From Sphingobium boeckii (GTDB lineage Bacteria; Pseudomonadota; Alphaproteobacteria; Sphingomonadales; Sphingomonadaceae): DNA of 64,000 nucleotides. The stretch covers positions 808,001 through 872,000 of the forward strand of contig NZ_JACIJC010000001.1 in the NCBI RefSeq assembly GCF_014199215.1, written 5' to 3'. Below, in pieces: positions 44,436-52,178 of the stretch. How positions within the stretch are numbered: position 1 is the stretch's first letter; each line of letters opens with the position of its first letter. The position numbers were made by a program, and so were the translations under genes. Below the pieces are notes generated by a model. It saw nothing but the letters and a program-made list of their open reading frames with translations. It made no database searches and was not told the origin of the DNA.

Positions 44436-45193
44436 CTTCGCCAACTCCTAAACCATGGAAAGCGTCCTGCGATTGCCACGGAGGGATCGGCGCGCCCCTC
44501 AACCACAGCGGTTTTGAGACGATTGAGACCTTCGTGCAACGGTCCGCCTTCGCCGTAGACGAGATCGGCCCGAACCTGAGCCTCTGCTAACAGTTCGGCA
44601 ACGAATGGAACGCGCGTTGCGCGATCCCAATAGGCTTGGAAATCCGTCAGACTCGCCAGCGCTGCGCCAATCGCGGTCAAATCGGCAAAGCGCGATATGC
44701 CGTAAAGAAACGGAAGCAGGGCGGCATCGGAATGGCCGAACGAAACGCCATTGAGCCATGGCCCTGACCGATCGCGGTAATATTCCAACGCCTCGAGCCC
44801 CGCCGCAAACTGCGCCCAGGTCTCGTCGACGACGTCTGCATTCGGCGCGCCGGCCAGCAACGCTCTCGTATAATTCGTTACACCGGGTGCTATCGATACG
44901 TCGATAAATCGCGCCAGCAAGGCTTCCCGCGCGCGCGCGCGCGGCTCGGCCGGCCACAGTGACGGACCCGGCAATACAGTGTCGAGGTAGTCCGCGATCA
45001 CCGCCGATTCCGGGAGATGCAAGCCATCGTCATCTAGAAAAGGAATCTTTCCTTGAGGATTGATCGCGAGAAAGGCCTCCCGATCCGGCCCCTGCAGGGG
45101 CCAAGGAAGCACGGGCAGACCGCTGCCCTTCGCCCGCAGGACAAGGATCACTCGGCCCGTATAGGGCGACAGGCTGGTGCCATAGAGCTTCAA
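44432..45193 (-). CDS. Glutathione S-transferase-like protein
   Basis: About 253 residues. The N-terminal domain LKLYGTSLSPYTGRVILVLR, NPQGKIPFLDDDG and LPESAVIADYLD (the glutathione-binding Glu-Ser) identify a GST, followed by a helical domain. The start is TTG 45193 with AAGGA seven bases upstream; another TTG at 45208 overlaps the receptor stop. It sits between the TonB receptor and the exported hydrolase and overlaps the latter by four bases, so all belong to one operon. In aromatic degradation such GSTs cleave beta-aryl ethers, isomerise ring-cleavage products or dehalogenate; the role here is unknown. Confidence 0.85.
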   Translation of the reverse strand: MKLYGTSLSPYTGRVILVLRAKGSGLPVLPWPLQGPDREAFLAINPQGKIPFLDDDGLHLPESAVIADYLDTVLPGPSLWPAEPRARAREALLARFIDVSIAPGVTNYTRALLAGAPNADVVDETWAQFAAGLEALEYYRDRSGPWLNGVSFGHSDAALLPFLYGISRFADLTAIGAALASLTDFQAYWDRATRVPFVAELLAEAQVRADLVYGEGGPLHEGLNRLKTAVVEGRADPSVAIAGRFPWFRSWRR

Positions 45194-45204
45194 AATGTTA
45201 TCCT

Positions 45205-47550
45205 TCAAAAACGGTAACTGGAATTAACGCCGATGGTCCGGGGGCGGATTGAACCCAGCATACGTTCGAGGCGGTTGGGGTCGAGCGGGGTAAGCTGCGA
45301 TTGCACGTTCACGCCGCCAACCGTGCTGGTCAGGTTTTTGACGAACAGCTGCAAAGTCCATCGATCGGTCTCCAAGCCCGACCGCAGGTTGATTTCTGCA
45401 AACCCCGGAAGAGTTTCGTAGATATTGAAGGTTGGGCGGAATTCATTAGCTACGCCGCCGCGATACGCGATGTCACCGCGCACGAATGCACCCAAGCGGG
45501 CATCGATCTTCCAATCATATTGGGCTGAGAAGGAGCCGGTGAATTTCGCCGTATAGGGGAGGCGATCTCCAGCTATGCCGGTCTGACCGGTCGGTGTCAC
45601 GGCGACTCCATCCGCTTGGCCGCGGGTCAGCTTCGCTTTTGGAAGGTAGGAAAGGCTGCTCTCCAGCGCGACGCCAGGGAATGGTCGCGCGGTTCCCTCC
45701 AATTCCAGACCACGGATGCGAGCCTTCCCTGCATTTGCCACAATGCGGAACGCCGGCGGCCAGTTCAGGGTCGACTGGATATCTGCCCAATCAATCTGAA
45801 ATATTGCCGCGTTCAGTGTATAGCGTCCGCCTGACCAGGACGTTTTCAATCCTGCTTCATAGCTGTCGATCGAATCCGAACCATAGACGAGCAGGTTGGC
45901 GGGCAGGTTCGTCGCGGCGATGCGGTTGACGCCGCCGGGGCGGAAGCCCTGTGCCCATTGGACATATCCCATTACGCCCTGGCTGAAGTCATAGGCGATG
46001 TTCGCCTTGCCGACCCAGCCTGCGGCCGAGGTACTTACACTCGTCGCCGGCCCGGCAAATGAGCCATAGACGAAGTTGGATTGCAGCACCTGACCCGAAC
46101 TCGTCTTGTCATAATCATAGTGCCGAACACCACCAGTGATGGTCAGACCGGATGCGGGCCGCAGCGACACTTCGGCAAATTGTGAAAACTGCCTCAACTC
46201 CGTTTTGCCTGTGCTATAACCGTTGTAGACCCGCAGGGGGTCGATCAGATCACCAGTCGTCGCATTGCCGACCGACGCATAGCTATCGATATAATCGTCG
46301 CGCTTTTCGTAAAATAAGCCGATGGTCCAGTCTAATATCTTTGGGCTGGTTGATGCTAGTCGAAGCTCATGCGTCTGCGTTTCAACGCCGAGAGGCTGGT
46401 GAAACGCGGCCGGCAAGCTGTTTGCGATGTAAGTCTGGTAACTGGCTCGCTGTGCCGGGGTGCAGGGCGCTGTAGAAGCCGCAAATTGCTGACAGAAGAG
46501 ACCCAGATTGGCCAATGCTGCGAAATTGGCCGTGACATCGACATTGCGGACAATATCCCATTTGTACCAAGAAGACGTTCCCGTCACCTTGGCGAATGGC
46601 AGCGTCCAGTTTGCCGTGGCACTGACGAGTGTGAACTTGTCCTCATAGGGTATGAGGAGCGGGCTGTCGGTTTGGTAAGATTTCTCACCCAGCCGCTGAT
46701 ACCAGCCGCTGTTGCTGTCCTGATCCGTCTCCTGGTGAATCCCCGTGCCGACAAGGCTGAAATTGAGGTCTGGGGTCCACGCCAATATCGCGCGACCGCC
46801 CTTGATCGATCCTCTGTTGGTGTTTTTCTGAGCGAGCACCACATTATCGACGTAGCCGCCGACGGCCTGGACGCCGCCAACCACCCTGAGGGCCAGCGTG
46901 CCAGGAGCCAATGGGATATTAACGGCCCCGCGCACAGAACCGTCTGGATCTCCGCCGCGGGTGAATGACCCTTCGGCCTCGACATGCCCGCTGAACTTTG
47001 TGGGGTCGGGTTGTGCGAATAAGACGCGAATCGTGCCGCCGGCCGAACCAGAGCCGTACAGTGTACCCTGCGGACCGCGTAACACCTCGACCCGCTCGAC
47101 GTCGAACAGGTTGAGGTTGGGCGTCTGCTGCCCAGCATCTGCAGTACTGCCTGCCGGACCGGTAACCGGCGTGTCGCCATAGTAAAGGCCGACCGTGGAT
47201 TCACCCGCAGCCCAAATACCTCGAAGAGCGATGCGACTGGCACCAGGTGAAACGGGATTGTCGGTGATCTGCAGCGACGGGACGCTGCGATAATAATCGT
47301 GAAATTCGCTGACACCCTTGCGCTGCAGCGTGTCCGAATTGAGCACGCTTATCGCTGCAGGTGCTTTTTGAAGAGTCGAATCCCGTCTCAATGCAGTGAC
47401 GACGATCTCGTCGCCGGCTGCATTCTCGGGCTTGGATTGATCGGCGTCATCAAGGCCGGCGGCCACCGCTGGCCCGGCGATCAGCAGGCCGACGCTCAAT
47501 GTCACCGAGCTCGCAAGCCAGCGCGGGCGGGCCTTCTTCGGTTCAAACAT
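45205..47550 (-). CDS. TonB-dependent outer-membrane receptor (module B)
   Basis: 781 residues. Signal sequence (WLASSVTLSVGLLIAGPAVA), plug start EIVVTALRRDSTLQKAPAAI, VEVLRGPQGTLYGSGSAGGT, and a barrel ending NSSYRF. ATG 47550 follows GGGGGG. It is paralogous to the receptor at 32945: plug segments are identical over long stretches and cysteine-containing barrel loops also align. It heads the operon GST - exported hydrolase - monooxygenase - GST. The upstream region holds a 22-base dyad (47658-47679) that may be its operator. Confidence 0.93.
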   Translation of the reverse strand: MFEPKKARPRWLASSVTLSVGLLIAGPAVAAGLDDADQSKPENAAGDEIVVTALRRDSTLQKAPAAISVLNSDTLQRKGVSEFHDYYRSVPSLQITDNPVSPGASRIALRGIWAAGESTVGLYYGDTPVTGPAGSTADAGQQTPNLNLFDVERVEVLRGPQGTLYGSGSAGGTIRVLFAQPDPTKFSGHVEAEGSFTRGGDPDGSVRGAVNIPLAPGTLALRVVGGVQAVGGYVDNVVLAQKNTNRGSIKGGRAILAWTPDLNFSLVGTGIHQETDQDSNSGWYQRLGEKSYQTDSPLLIPYEDKFTLVSATANWTLPFAKVTGTSSWYKWDIVRNVDVTANFAALANLGLFCQQFAASTAPCTPAQRASYQTYIANSLPAAFHQPLGVETQTHELRLASTSPKILDWTIGLFYEKRDDYIDSYASVGNATTGDLIDPLRVYNGYSTGKTELRQFSQFAEVSLRPASGLTITGGVRHYDYDKTSSGQVLQSNFVYGSFAGPATSVSTSAAGWVGKANIAYDFSQGVMGYVQWAQGFRPGGVNRIAATNLPANLLVYGSDSIDSYEAGLKTSWSGGRYTLNAAIFQIDWADIQSTLNWPPAFRIVANAGKARIRGLELEGTARPFPGVALESSLSYLPKAKLTRGQADGVAVTPTGQTGIAGDRLPYTAKFTGSFSAQYDWKIDARLGAFVRGDIAYRGGVANEFRPTFNIYETLPGFAEINLRSGLETDRWTLQLFVKNLTSTVGGVNVQSQLTPLDPNRLERMLGSIRPRTIGVNSSYRF

Positions 47551-48171
47551 ATTACCCCCCGGAAATTGGATAAGGAAAGCCCTAGGAGGGCATCGAGCGC
47601 CGCGTTGGCAGCCCTTCCAATCCTTGCTTAAACGATTTTCCGCTGATGCAAGAGTAAATTCTGTCCGATTGGGCAGAATTTCGCACGTTGGGATTCGAAC
47701 GACGGTTCGAGGCCGATTATCCCTCCCTTGGTGGAGACTTTCGCTGAGGTTAATTCGAGAGAGATGTCTCGACGATCAGGATGAGGAGGGAGCTTTTTCT
47801 CGCGTTTGAGCAGCAGACGATGGCGCTCCCTGAAAGTCGCGATCGACTCATGTCGCCATTAGCTGCGGTAGCCACACATTGCACCGCCGTAACGTCGGAG
47901 CACCAAGTGTTCAGTCCCGGAATTAATCGACCGGATTGGCAATGAGTCGCCTGATTCTGAGGTCCTGATCTTGCAGATTTATCATGGGGGCGTGAGGCCG
48001 CGATAAGTCGCGAAAGTGGGCGCGGGACACGTCCTGTCCAAGCTCATTTGCCGCAACCAAGTGCCGTTACAACGCCTATTGCTTCAAGTACGTCGCGATG
48101 ATGGTGTTGACATGGTAGGCGGCCTACAATCGTGTGCATGGATCCCCGTCAGCGGGCGATTTGGCGCACCT
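47551..48171. other. Intergenic region upstream of TonB receptor (module B)
   Basis: About 620 bases with no supported gene. It must contain the receptor promoter. Visible structures are the dyad at 47658-47679 and a smaller one, TCGAAC-GACG-GTTCGA, at about 47697-47712. The TetR gene at 48172 ends into this region. Confidence 0.5.
47658..47679. promoter_or_regulatory. Operator-like dyad upstream of TonB receptor
   Basis: ATTCTGTCC-GATT-GGGCAGAAT: nine-base arms with one mismatch, about 110 bases upstream of the receptor start. The neighbouring TetR regulator (48172-48819) is a candidate binder. Confidence 0.45.
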
Positions 48172-48819
48172 TCAGGAACTGGTGAGGATCGAAAATCCAA
48201 GTGCCGCGTCGATATAGAAGCGGATAAACGCATTTATTTCGTCAGTTGGCATACCGTTTCTCAACATTGCCGCGACTGTCAGCGATTGGCCGACGATCAA
48301 TCTGGCCGCGGCGGTGGCGTCGAGCGAAGACGCTATATATCCATTGGCTTTGCCACGCTGGATGAGCATTCGGTAGGCCGCAATATCCCTATCGATAAAC
48401 TCGTTATATCGACACCAATAATCTTCGTCCCCTATCGAACTCCACTCGAGCCAAAGTGTGGCGAATTCAGGGTTTCTCTGAAACATCTCGCCAAGCGACA
48501 CGACGATCGCATAGAGCGCCACTCGAGGATTCTGATCAGGATCTTCTGGTAGCCTGGCAATGACGCCACCATACCAGAAAGCGGCGACGGCCTCCAGCAC
48601 CGCGCTCACCAACGCTTCCCGGGTAGGAAAATAGCGAAAAATCGTAGGAATTGATACGTCTGTCAGTGCCGCAACGTCGGCATGCACCGCCCGCCGCAAA
48701 CCCTTGACTGCGAAGGCCTTGACCGCAAGTTCAAGCAATTCCGCGCGCCGCGCCGCGCTGCCTTTCCTTGTGCGCCGTCGCGGACCGGCTGAAATCTCTT
48801 CTGAATTTCGTTGCTTCAA
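48172..48819 (-). CDS. TetR/AcrR family transcriptional regulator
   Basis: About 215 residues. The HTH is AVKAFAVKGLRRAVHADVAA and TDVSIPTIFRYFPTREALVSA (about residues 28-70), followed by a helical ligand domain with two Trp-rich segments. The best start is TTG 48819 with AGAGG six bases upstream; longer in-frame starts (48876, 48903) have no ribosome site and add a basic tail unlike the family. It is followed in its direction by the promoter region of the TonB receptor at 47550 and may control it. Confidence 0.8.
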   Translation of the reverse strand: MKQRNSEEISAGPRRRTRKGSAARRAELLELAVKAFAVKGLRRAVHADVAALTDVSIPTIFRYFPTREALVSAVLEAVAAFWYGGVIARLPEDPDQNPRVALYAIVVSLGEMFQRNPEFATLWLEWSSIGDEDYWCRYNEFIDRDIAAYRMLIQRGKANGYIASSLDATAAARLIVGQSLTVAAMLRNGMPTDEINAFIRFYIDAALGFSILTSS

Positions 48820-49175
48820 CGCTAACCTCTTGTAGGTTCGGCGAGGTTCACGCCTCGCCTCTTTGCACCATTCCATAGTCGCCAAGTCAAAGCCAATCTT
48901 CATCAACCTCTCAGCTATTGTCCGCCATCCGATTTGCAATCTAATCGCACAAATAGGAGCGAAAGCGGCATCCTCGTCAAAATTGCCCTTAGTCTGCATA
49001 GTGGATAATGGCACCTTGCGCCTTACACGTCCGCCATTGTCGTGACGACTTTCCGAAGCCGACTGGGCCAAATGTCCTAGCTCCAGCCGCAAAACAGACG
49101 GCTTATGATTAATGTTCTTCCCGCGTCAGTGCTTCTGCGGCGAGAAAATGGAGCTGATGGAATGAGAGGCAGCAG

Positions 49176-49464
49176 TCAGCCGGACGACCGTTGCGCGCGA
49201 TGATCGGGCGTAAATCCAGAGGTGTCGAGCGCCAATACGCTGGCATCCTCCATGATTGTGCCGGCCTTGGTGCGTAAACGCACGATGAGCTCCACATCGT
49301 TGGCATCCATATTTCACCTCCGCCACCACACAAGGCGTCTCCGTGACGAAGTCCAGACGCAGCTTTTTCAGCTTGTGAGACTGCAGATACCATTCGACTT
49401 CGCTGCGGAACAACCGCTGGGCGTTCAGGCCATCGAGCACCATAGGAAGCGGGAGGGGCATCAC
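49176..49464 (-). pseudogene. Small frameshifted ORF pair of unknown function
   Basis: From 49464 (GTG/ATG behind GAGAAG) a frame reads MVLDGLNAQRLFRSEVEWYL...VTETPCVVAEVKYG with coding-like third positions. At 49310 a second frame starts behind a perfect GGAGG, MDANDVELIVRLRTKAGTIM, and ends at 49176. Both parts have GC-rich third positions only in these frames, so the region is or was coding. Either it is one gene with a frameshift near 49310, or two overlapping small genes. I do not recognise the product. Confidence 0.4.
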
Positions 49465-49548
49465 TTCTCAATGGAAACCCCGAGTTACGTCTCAGCAGCC
49501 ATCAACAATATGGCGGTTACCATCGCGCGTCGCGGGCTCTCCGAAATT

Positions 49549-49557
49549 AAATATATT
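49549..49557. promoter_or_regulatory. Shared AT-rich motif, site 1 (upstream of dioxygenase)
   Basis: AAATATATT followed within ten bases by CATAAAATG, 60 bases before the dioxygenase start at 49618. Matches sites at 54632, 56240 and 60890. Confidence 0.5.
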
Positions 49558-49617
49558 TTTTTACATAAAATGTTGTAGATCATGGCCGCGCGATTGAACC
49601 AGAAGGTGGAGAGAGTG

Positions 49618-50757
49618 ATGGAAGGGATGGTGTTCGGGGCCAGCGAAGGGCGCGGTGACGGACCGGCTCTGGATCCGCGTATGCAGCCCAGCGCTGATCC
49701 GCTGGTCAAGGTGTGGGACATTGCGAGCGTGGAGTTCGGGCGGCCCGACCTCGACAAGGCCTTGGCCTTCCTGTTCGACTTCGGACTGTCCCTCGATCAT
49801 CGCGATCAGGATACGGCATTCCTGAGCGGCCGATCCGGATATGGGCCTTGCTACATCGTCCGCCGGACCGACAAGCCGTGCTTCCTCGGCATCGGCTTCG
49901 TGGTGCAGACATTGGAGGAACTCGAGCGCGTCGCAAAATTGCCCGGCTCTTCGCCGATCGAGCCGGCTTATGGCTGGGACGCGGGCAAACAGGTGCGGCT
50001 GGTGGACCCGGCGGGCTTCAACGTGCGCGTGGTTCAGGGCCCCCGCAGCGAAAGCCCGGCGCCGCGGCGGTCTCTCGTCCAGAATCTCGAAATGCCGCGG
50101 ACCCGCGTCAATACGATGCAGCGACCACCCCTCGCCTCCGCCAATGTCCTTCGCCTTGGTCATGCGGTGTTGTCGGTCGTCGACTTTTACAAGAGCGTCC
50201 GCTGGTATATGGACATTTTCGGCTTTTTGCCGTCGGACGTCCAGACCATCGGTGACGGCGAGCCCGCTTTGGTGTTCATGCGCTGCGACCGCGGCCATAC
50301 GCCTGCCGATCATCATACGCTGGTGCTCGTCCAGAACGTCGTGAACCAATATGGGCATAGCGCCTACGAATGCCTCGACCTGGACGATATCGCGATGGGT
50401 CAGGAGCATCTCCTGTCGAAAGGTTGGAAACACGCGTGGGGGATCGGGCGGCATCTGCTTGGCAGCCAGATCTTCGATTACTGGCGGGATCCCTGGGGCG
50501 ACAAGGTGGAGCATTTTGCCGACAGCGACATGCTCACCGCCGATCATCCCGCCGATATCTCGCCGCTGACCACCGGAGGGCTTTACCAATGGGGGCCGCC
50601 AGTGCCCTCGGATTTCGAGGCACCCAAGCTGACGCCCGCTTTCCTGTGGAAGGCGATCCTCAACGTCCGCCGCAGCGACGAGATGACCTTCCCGCGAATG
50701 CAACGATTGCTCAAAGCGATCGGTGGTAGCCCGCGCCCGTGGCTCGGCAAGCACTGA
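49618..50757 (+). CDS. Two-domain VOC protein, extradiol dioxygenase-like
   Basis: 379 residues with two paired VOC modules, the architecture of 2,3-dihydroxybiphenyl-type extradiol dioxygenases but longer than usual because of N- and C-terminal tails. The C-terminal domain carries the iron ligands His182 (LGHAVL), His247 (YGHSAYE) and Glu298 (DKVEHFAD). The N-terminal domain lacks them, as in the family. The start ATG 49618 is six bases behind GGAG; ATG 49582 and 49627 are alternatives. It should cleave a catechol-like ring meta to the hydroxyls. It is followed 22 bases later by the GH5-like gene. Confidence 0.87.
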   Translation: MEGMVFGASEGRGDGPALDPRMQPSADPLVKVWDIASVEFGRPDLDKALAFLFDFGLSLDHRDQDTAFLSGRSGYGPCYIVRRTDKPCFLGIGFVVQTLEELERVAKLPGSSPIEPAYGWDAGKQVRLVDPAGFNVRVVQGPRSESPAPRRSLVQNLEMPRTRVNTMQRPPLASANVLRLGHAVLSVVDFYKSVRWYMDIFGFLPSDVQTIGDGEPALVFMRCDRGHTPADHHTLVLVQNVVNQYGHSAYECLDLDDIAMGQEHLLSKGWKHAWGIGRHLLGSQIFDYWRDPWGDKVEHFADSDMLTADHPADISPLTTGGLYQWGPPVPSDFEAPKLTPAFLWKAILNVRRSDEMTFPRMQRLLKAIGGSPRPWLGKH

Positions 50758-50779
50758 AGACGACGATCGGAACCGCACC

Positions 50780-52093
50780 ATGATCCGCAGAGATATATTG
50801 AAGTCGCTGGCCGCATGTGTGCCGCTGGCATTTCCCATGAAAACAGCCTGGGCCGCACAGGCCGCCGCGCCCCCGATTCCGGTGGCCGGGCGATGGTCAG
50901 TCGGGCGGATCAAGGCGTGGTATTCAGCGATGCCGTGGCTGGTGGGTGCCAATTATCTGCCTTCCGCCAAGATAAATGCCATCGACATGTGGCAGGCATC
51001 GACCTGGGATGCCCGGGCGATCGCGCGCGAACTGAAGCTCGCCCAGTCGATCGGTTACAATACATTACGCGTCTTCCTGCACCCGCTGGTGTGGGAGGAT
51101 GACGAGCAGGGACTGTACCGCCGCATGGACCGGTTTCTCGCGATGGCCGCGCGCACGGGCATCCGGCCCTCCTTCGTCTTTTTCGATGACTGCCACTATC
51201 CCTATGCCGCGCTTGGGCCGCAGCCGCTGCCGGTGCCGGCATTTCACAACTCTGGTTGGGTCAATTCTCCGGATCGGGAGCTGGCCGAGCGTTATGCGCG
51301 CGGCGCGGCGAACGCCGGAGAGACAGCGGCGCTCAAGGGCTATGTGCAGCGGACCATCGCGCGCTTCGCTCACGACCGACGCGTACTCTACTGGGAATTG
51401 TATAACGAACCGGGGAGGGGGAATGGCGAGTATGATGATACTGGCAAGCTAATCCTGGCTGAGATCGGCGATCGGTCGCGACGGCTCGTGCAAGACAGTT
51501 GGACCTGGGCACGCGAGGTAGCTCCGTCGCAGCCGATCACCTCGACCAGCCTCGGTGGCATCGGCTCTGCGAATGCCGAGATCAACGCGGTGAACAGCGA
51601 TCTCTATTCGATCCACGTCTATGACTCGTTCTCGGAACTGCAGAAGGCGGTTACGACCTGGTCTGCCGATGGCCGCCCTGTCCTTGTCACGGAGTGGCTG
51701 AACCGCTCGACCGTTGCCGACATTCCGCAGGATATGCTTACTCTGCTGAAGGACGCCGACTGGCTCAAGCGTGCGGACGGCACGAACGTCCCCAAATACG
51801 TCCTGCCCTATCTGAAGGAGCGGAACGTCGGGGCTATCAACTGGGGGTTTGTGACCGGCAAGTCAGCGACGAACTGGCATTGGTCGAGCCGCTATGAAAA
51901 CGGCAAGATCCGCAACCTTGCGGCCGAGCGCCGCGCCGGCAATGTGATCCAACCCGGTGGTCTCCTGCCCGAGCCGGCGACTTGGTTCCATGACCTGTTC
52001 CGGCCGGATCATACGCCACATGACCCGTCCGAGATCGAACTGTTCCGGTCGTTGACCAGCGCTCCCAGATCCTGGCCCCGCGGCACCTTCTAG
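50780..52093 (+). CDS. GH5-like glycoside hydrolase with Tat-type signal
   Basis: 437 residues. The N-terminus MIRRDILKSLAACVPLAF has the RRxxLK pattern of a Tat signal, cleaved near TAWAAQA. The TIM-barrel region contains LRVFLHP, the acid/base Glu210 in LYNEP and the probable nucleophile Glu305 in VTEWLN, as in cellulase-like GH5 and related clans. It would act in the periplasm on a beta-glycoside. Its place between an extradiol dioxygenase and a TonB receptor suggests it frees an aromatic aglycone from a glycoside; that is inference. A bidirectional terminator follows 30 bases after the stop. Confidence 0.85.
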   Translation: MIRRDILKSLAACVPLAFPMKTAWAAQAAAPPIPVAGRWSVGRIKAWYSAMPWLVGANYLPSAKINAIDMWQASTWDARAIARELKLAQSIGYNTLRVFLHPLVWEDDEQGLYRRMDRFLAMAARTGIRPSFVFFDDCHYPYAALGPQPLPVPAFHNSGWVNSPDRELAERYARGAANAGETAALKGYVQRTIARFAHDRRVLYWELYNEPGRGNGEYDDTGKLILAEIGDRSRRLVQDSWTWAREVAPSQPITSTSLGGIGSANAEINAVNSDLYSIHVYDSFSELQKAVTTWSADGRPVLVTEWLNRSTVADIPQDMLTLLKDADWLKRADGTNVPKYVLPYLKERNVGAINWGFVTGKSATNWHWSSRYENGKIRNLAAERRAGNVIQPGGLLPEPATWFHDLFRPDHTPHDPSEIELFRSLTSAPRSWPRGTF

Positions 52094-52123
52094 CGGCGGC
52101 GCCATACCGGCCAGGCAGACATG

Positions 52124-52163
52124 AAAAGGGCGCCGGAAGCACGATCTGCTTCCGGCGCCCTTT
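52124..52163. terminator. Bidirectional rho-independent terminator
   Basis: AAAA, then a perfect 14-base stem (GGGCGCCGGAAGCA / TGCTTCCGGCGCCC) with loop CGATC, then TTT. It lies between the convergent GH5-like gene and the TonB receptor and can serve both. Confidence 0.9.
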
Positions 52164-52178
52164 CGTCATCCGATCCGA

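Larger units (their letters stand above)
48820..49617. other. Gap with decayed small gene and dioxygenase promoter
   Basis: About 800 bases. 48820-49105 shows nothing convincing. 49176-49464 holds a frameshifted minus-strand open frame, listed separately. 49541-49575 is a sharp AT-rich block (AAATATATT at 49549-49557) that recurs upstream of three other units in this cluster. Confidence 0.5.

Noticed and set aside
49561-50952. 463-codon open frame on the minus strand opposite the two-domain dioxygenase
   Set aside because: It is the antisense shadow of a gene with clear metal ligands and motifs; its translation is rich in Arg/His/Gln and has no domain.
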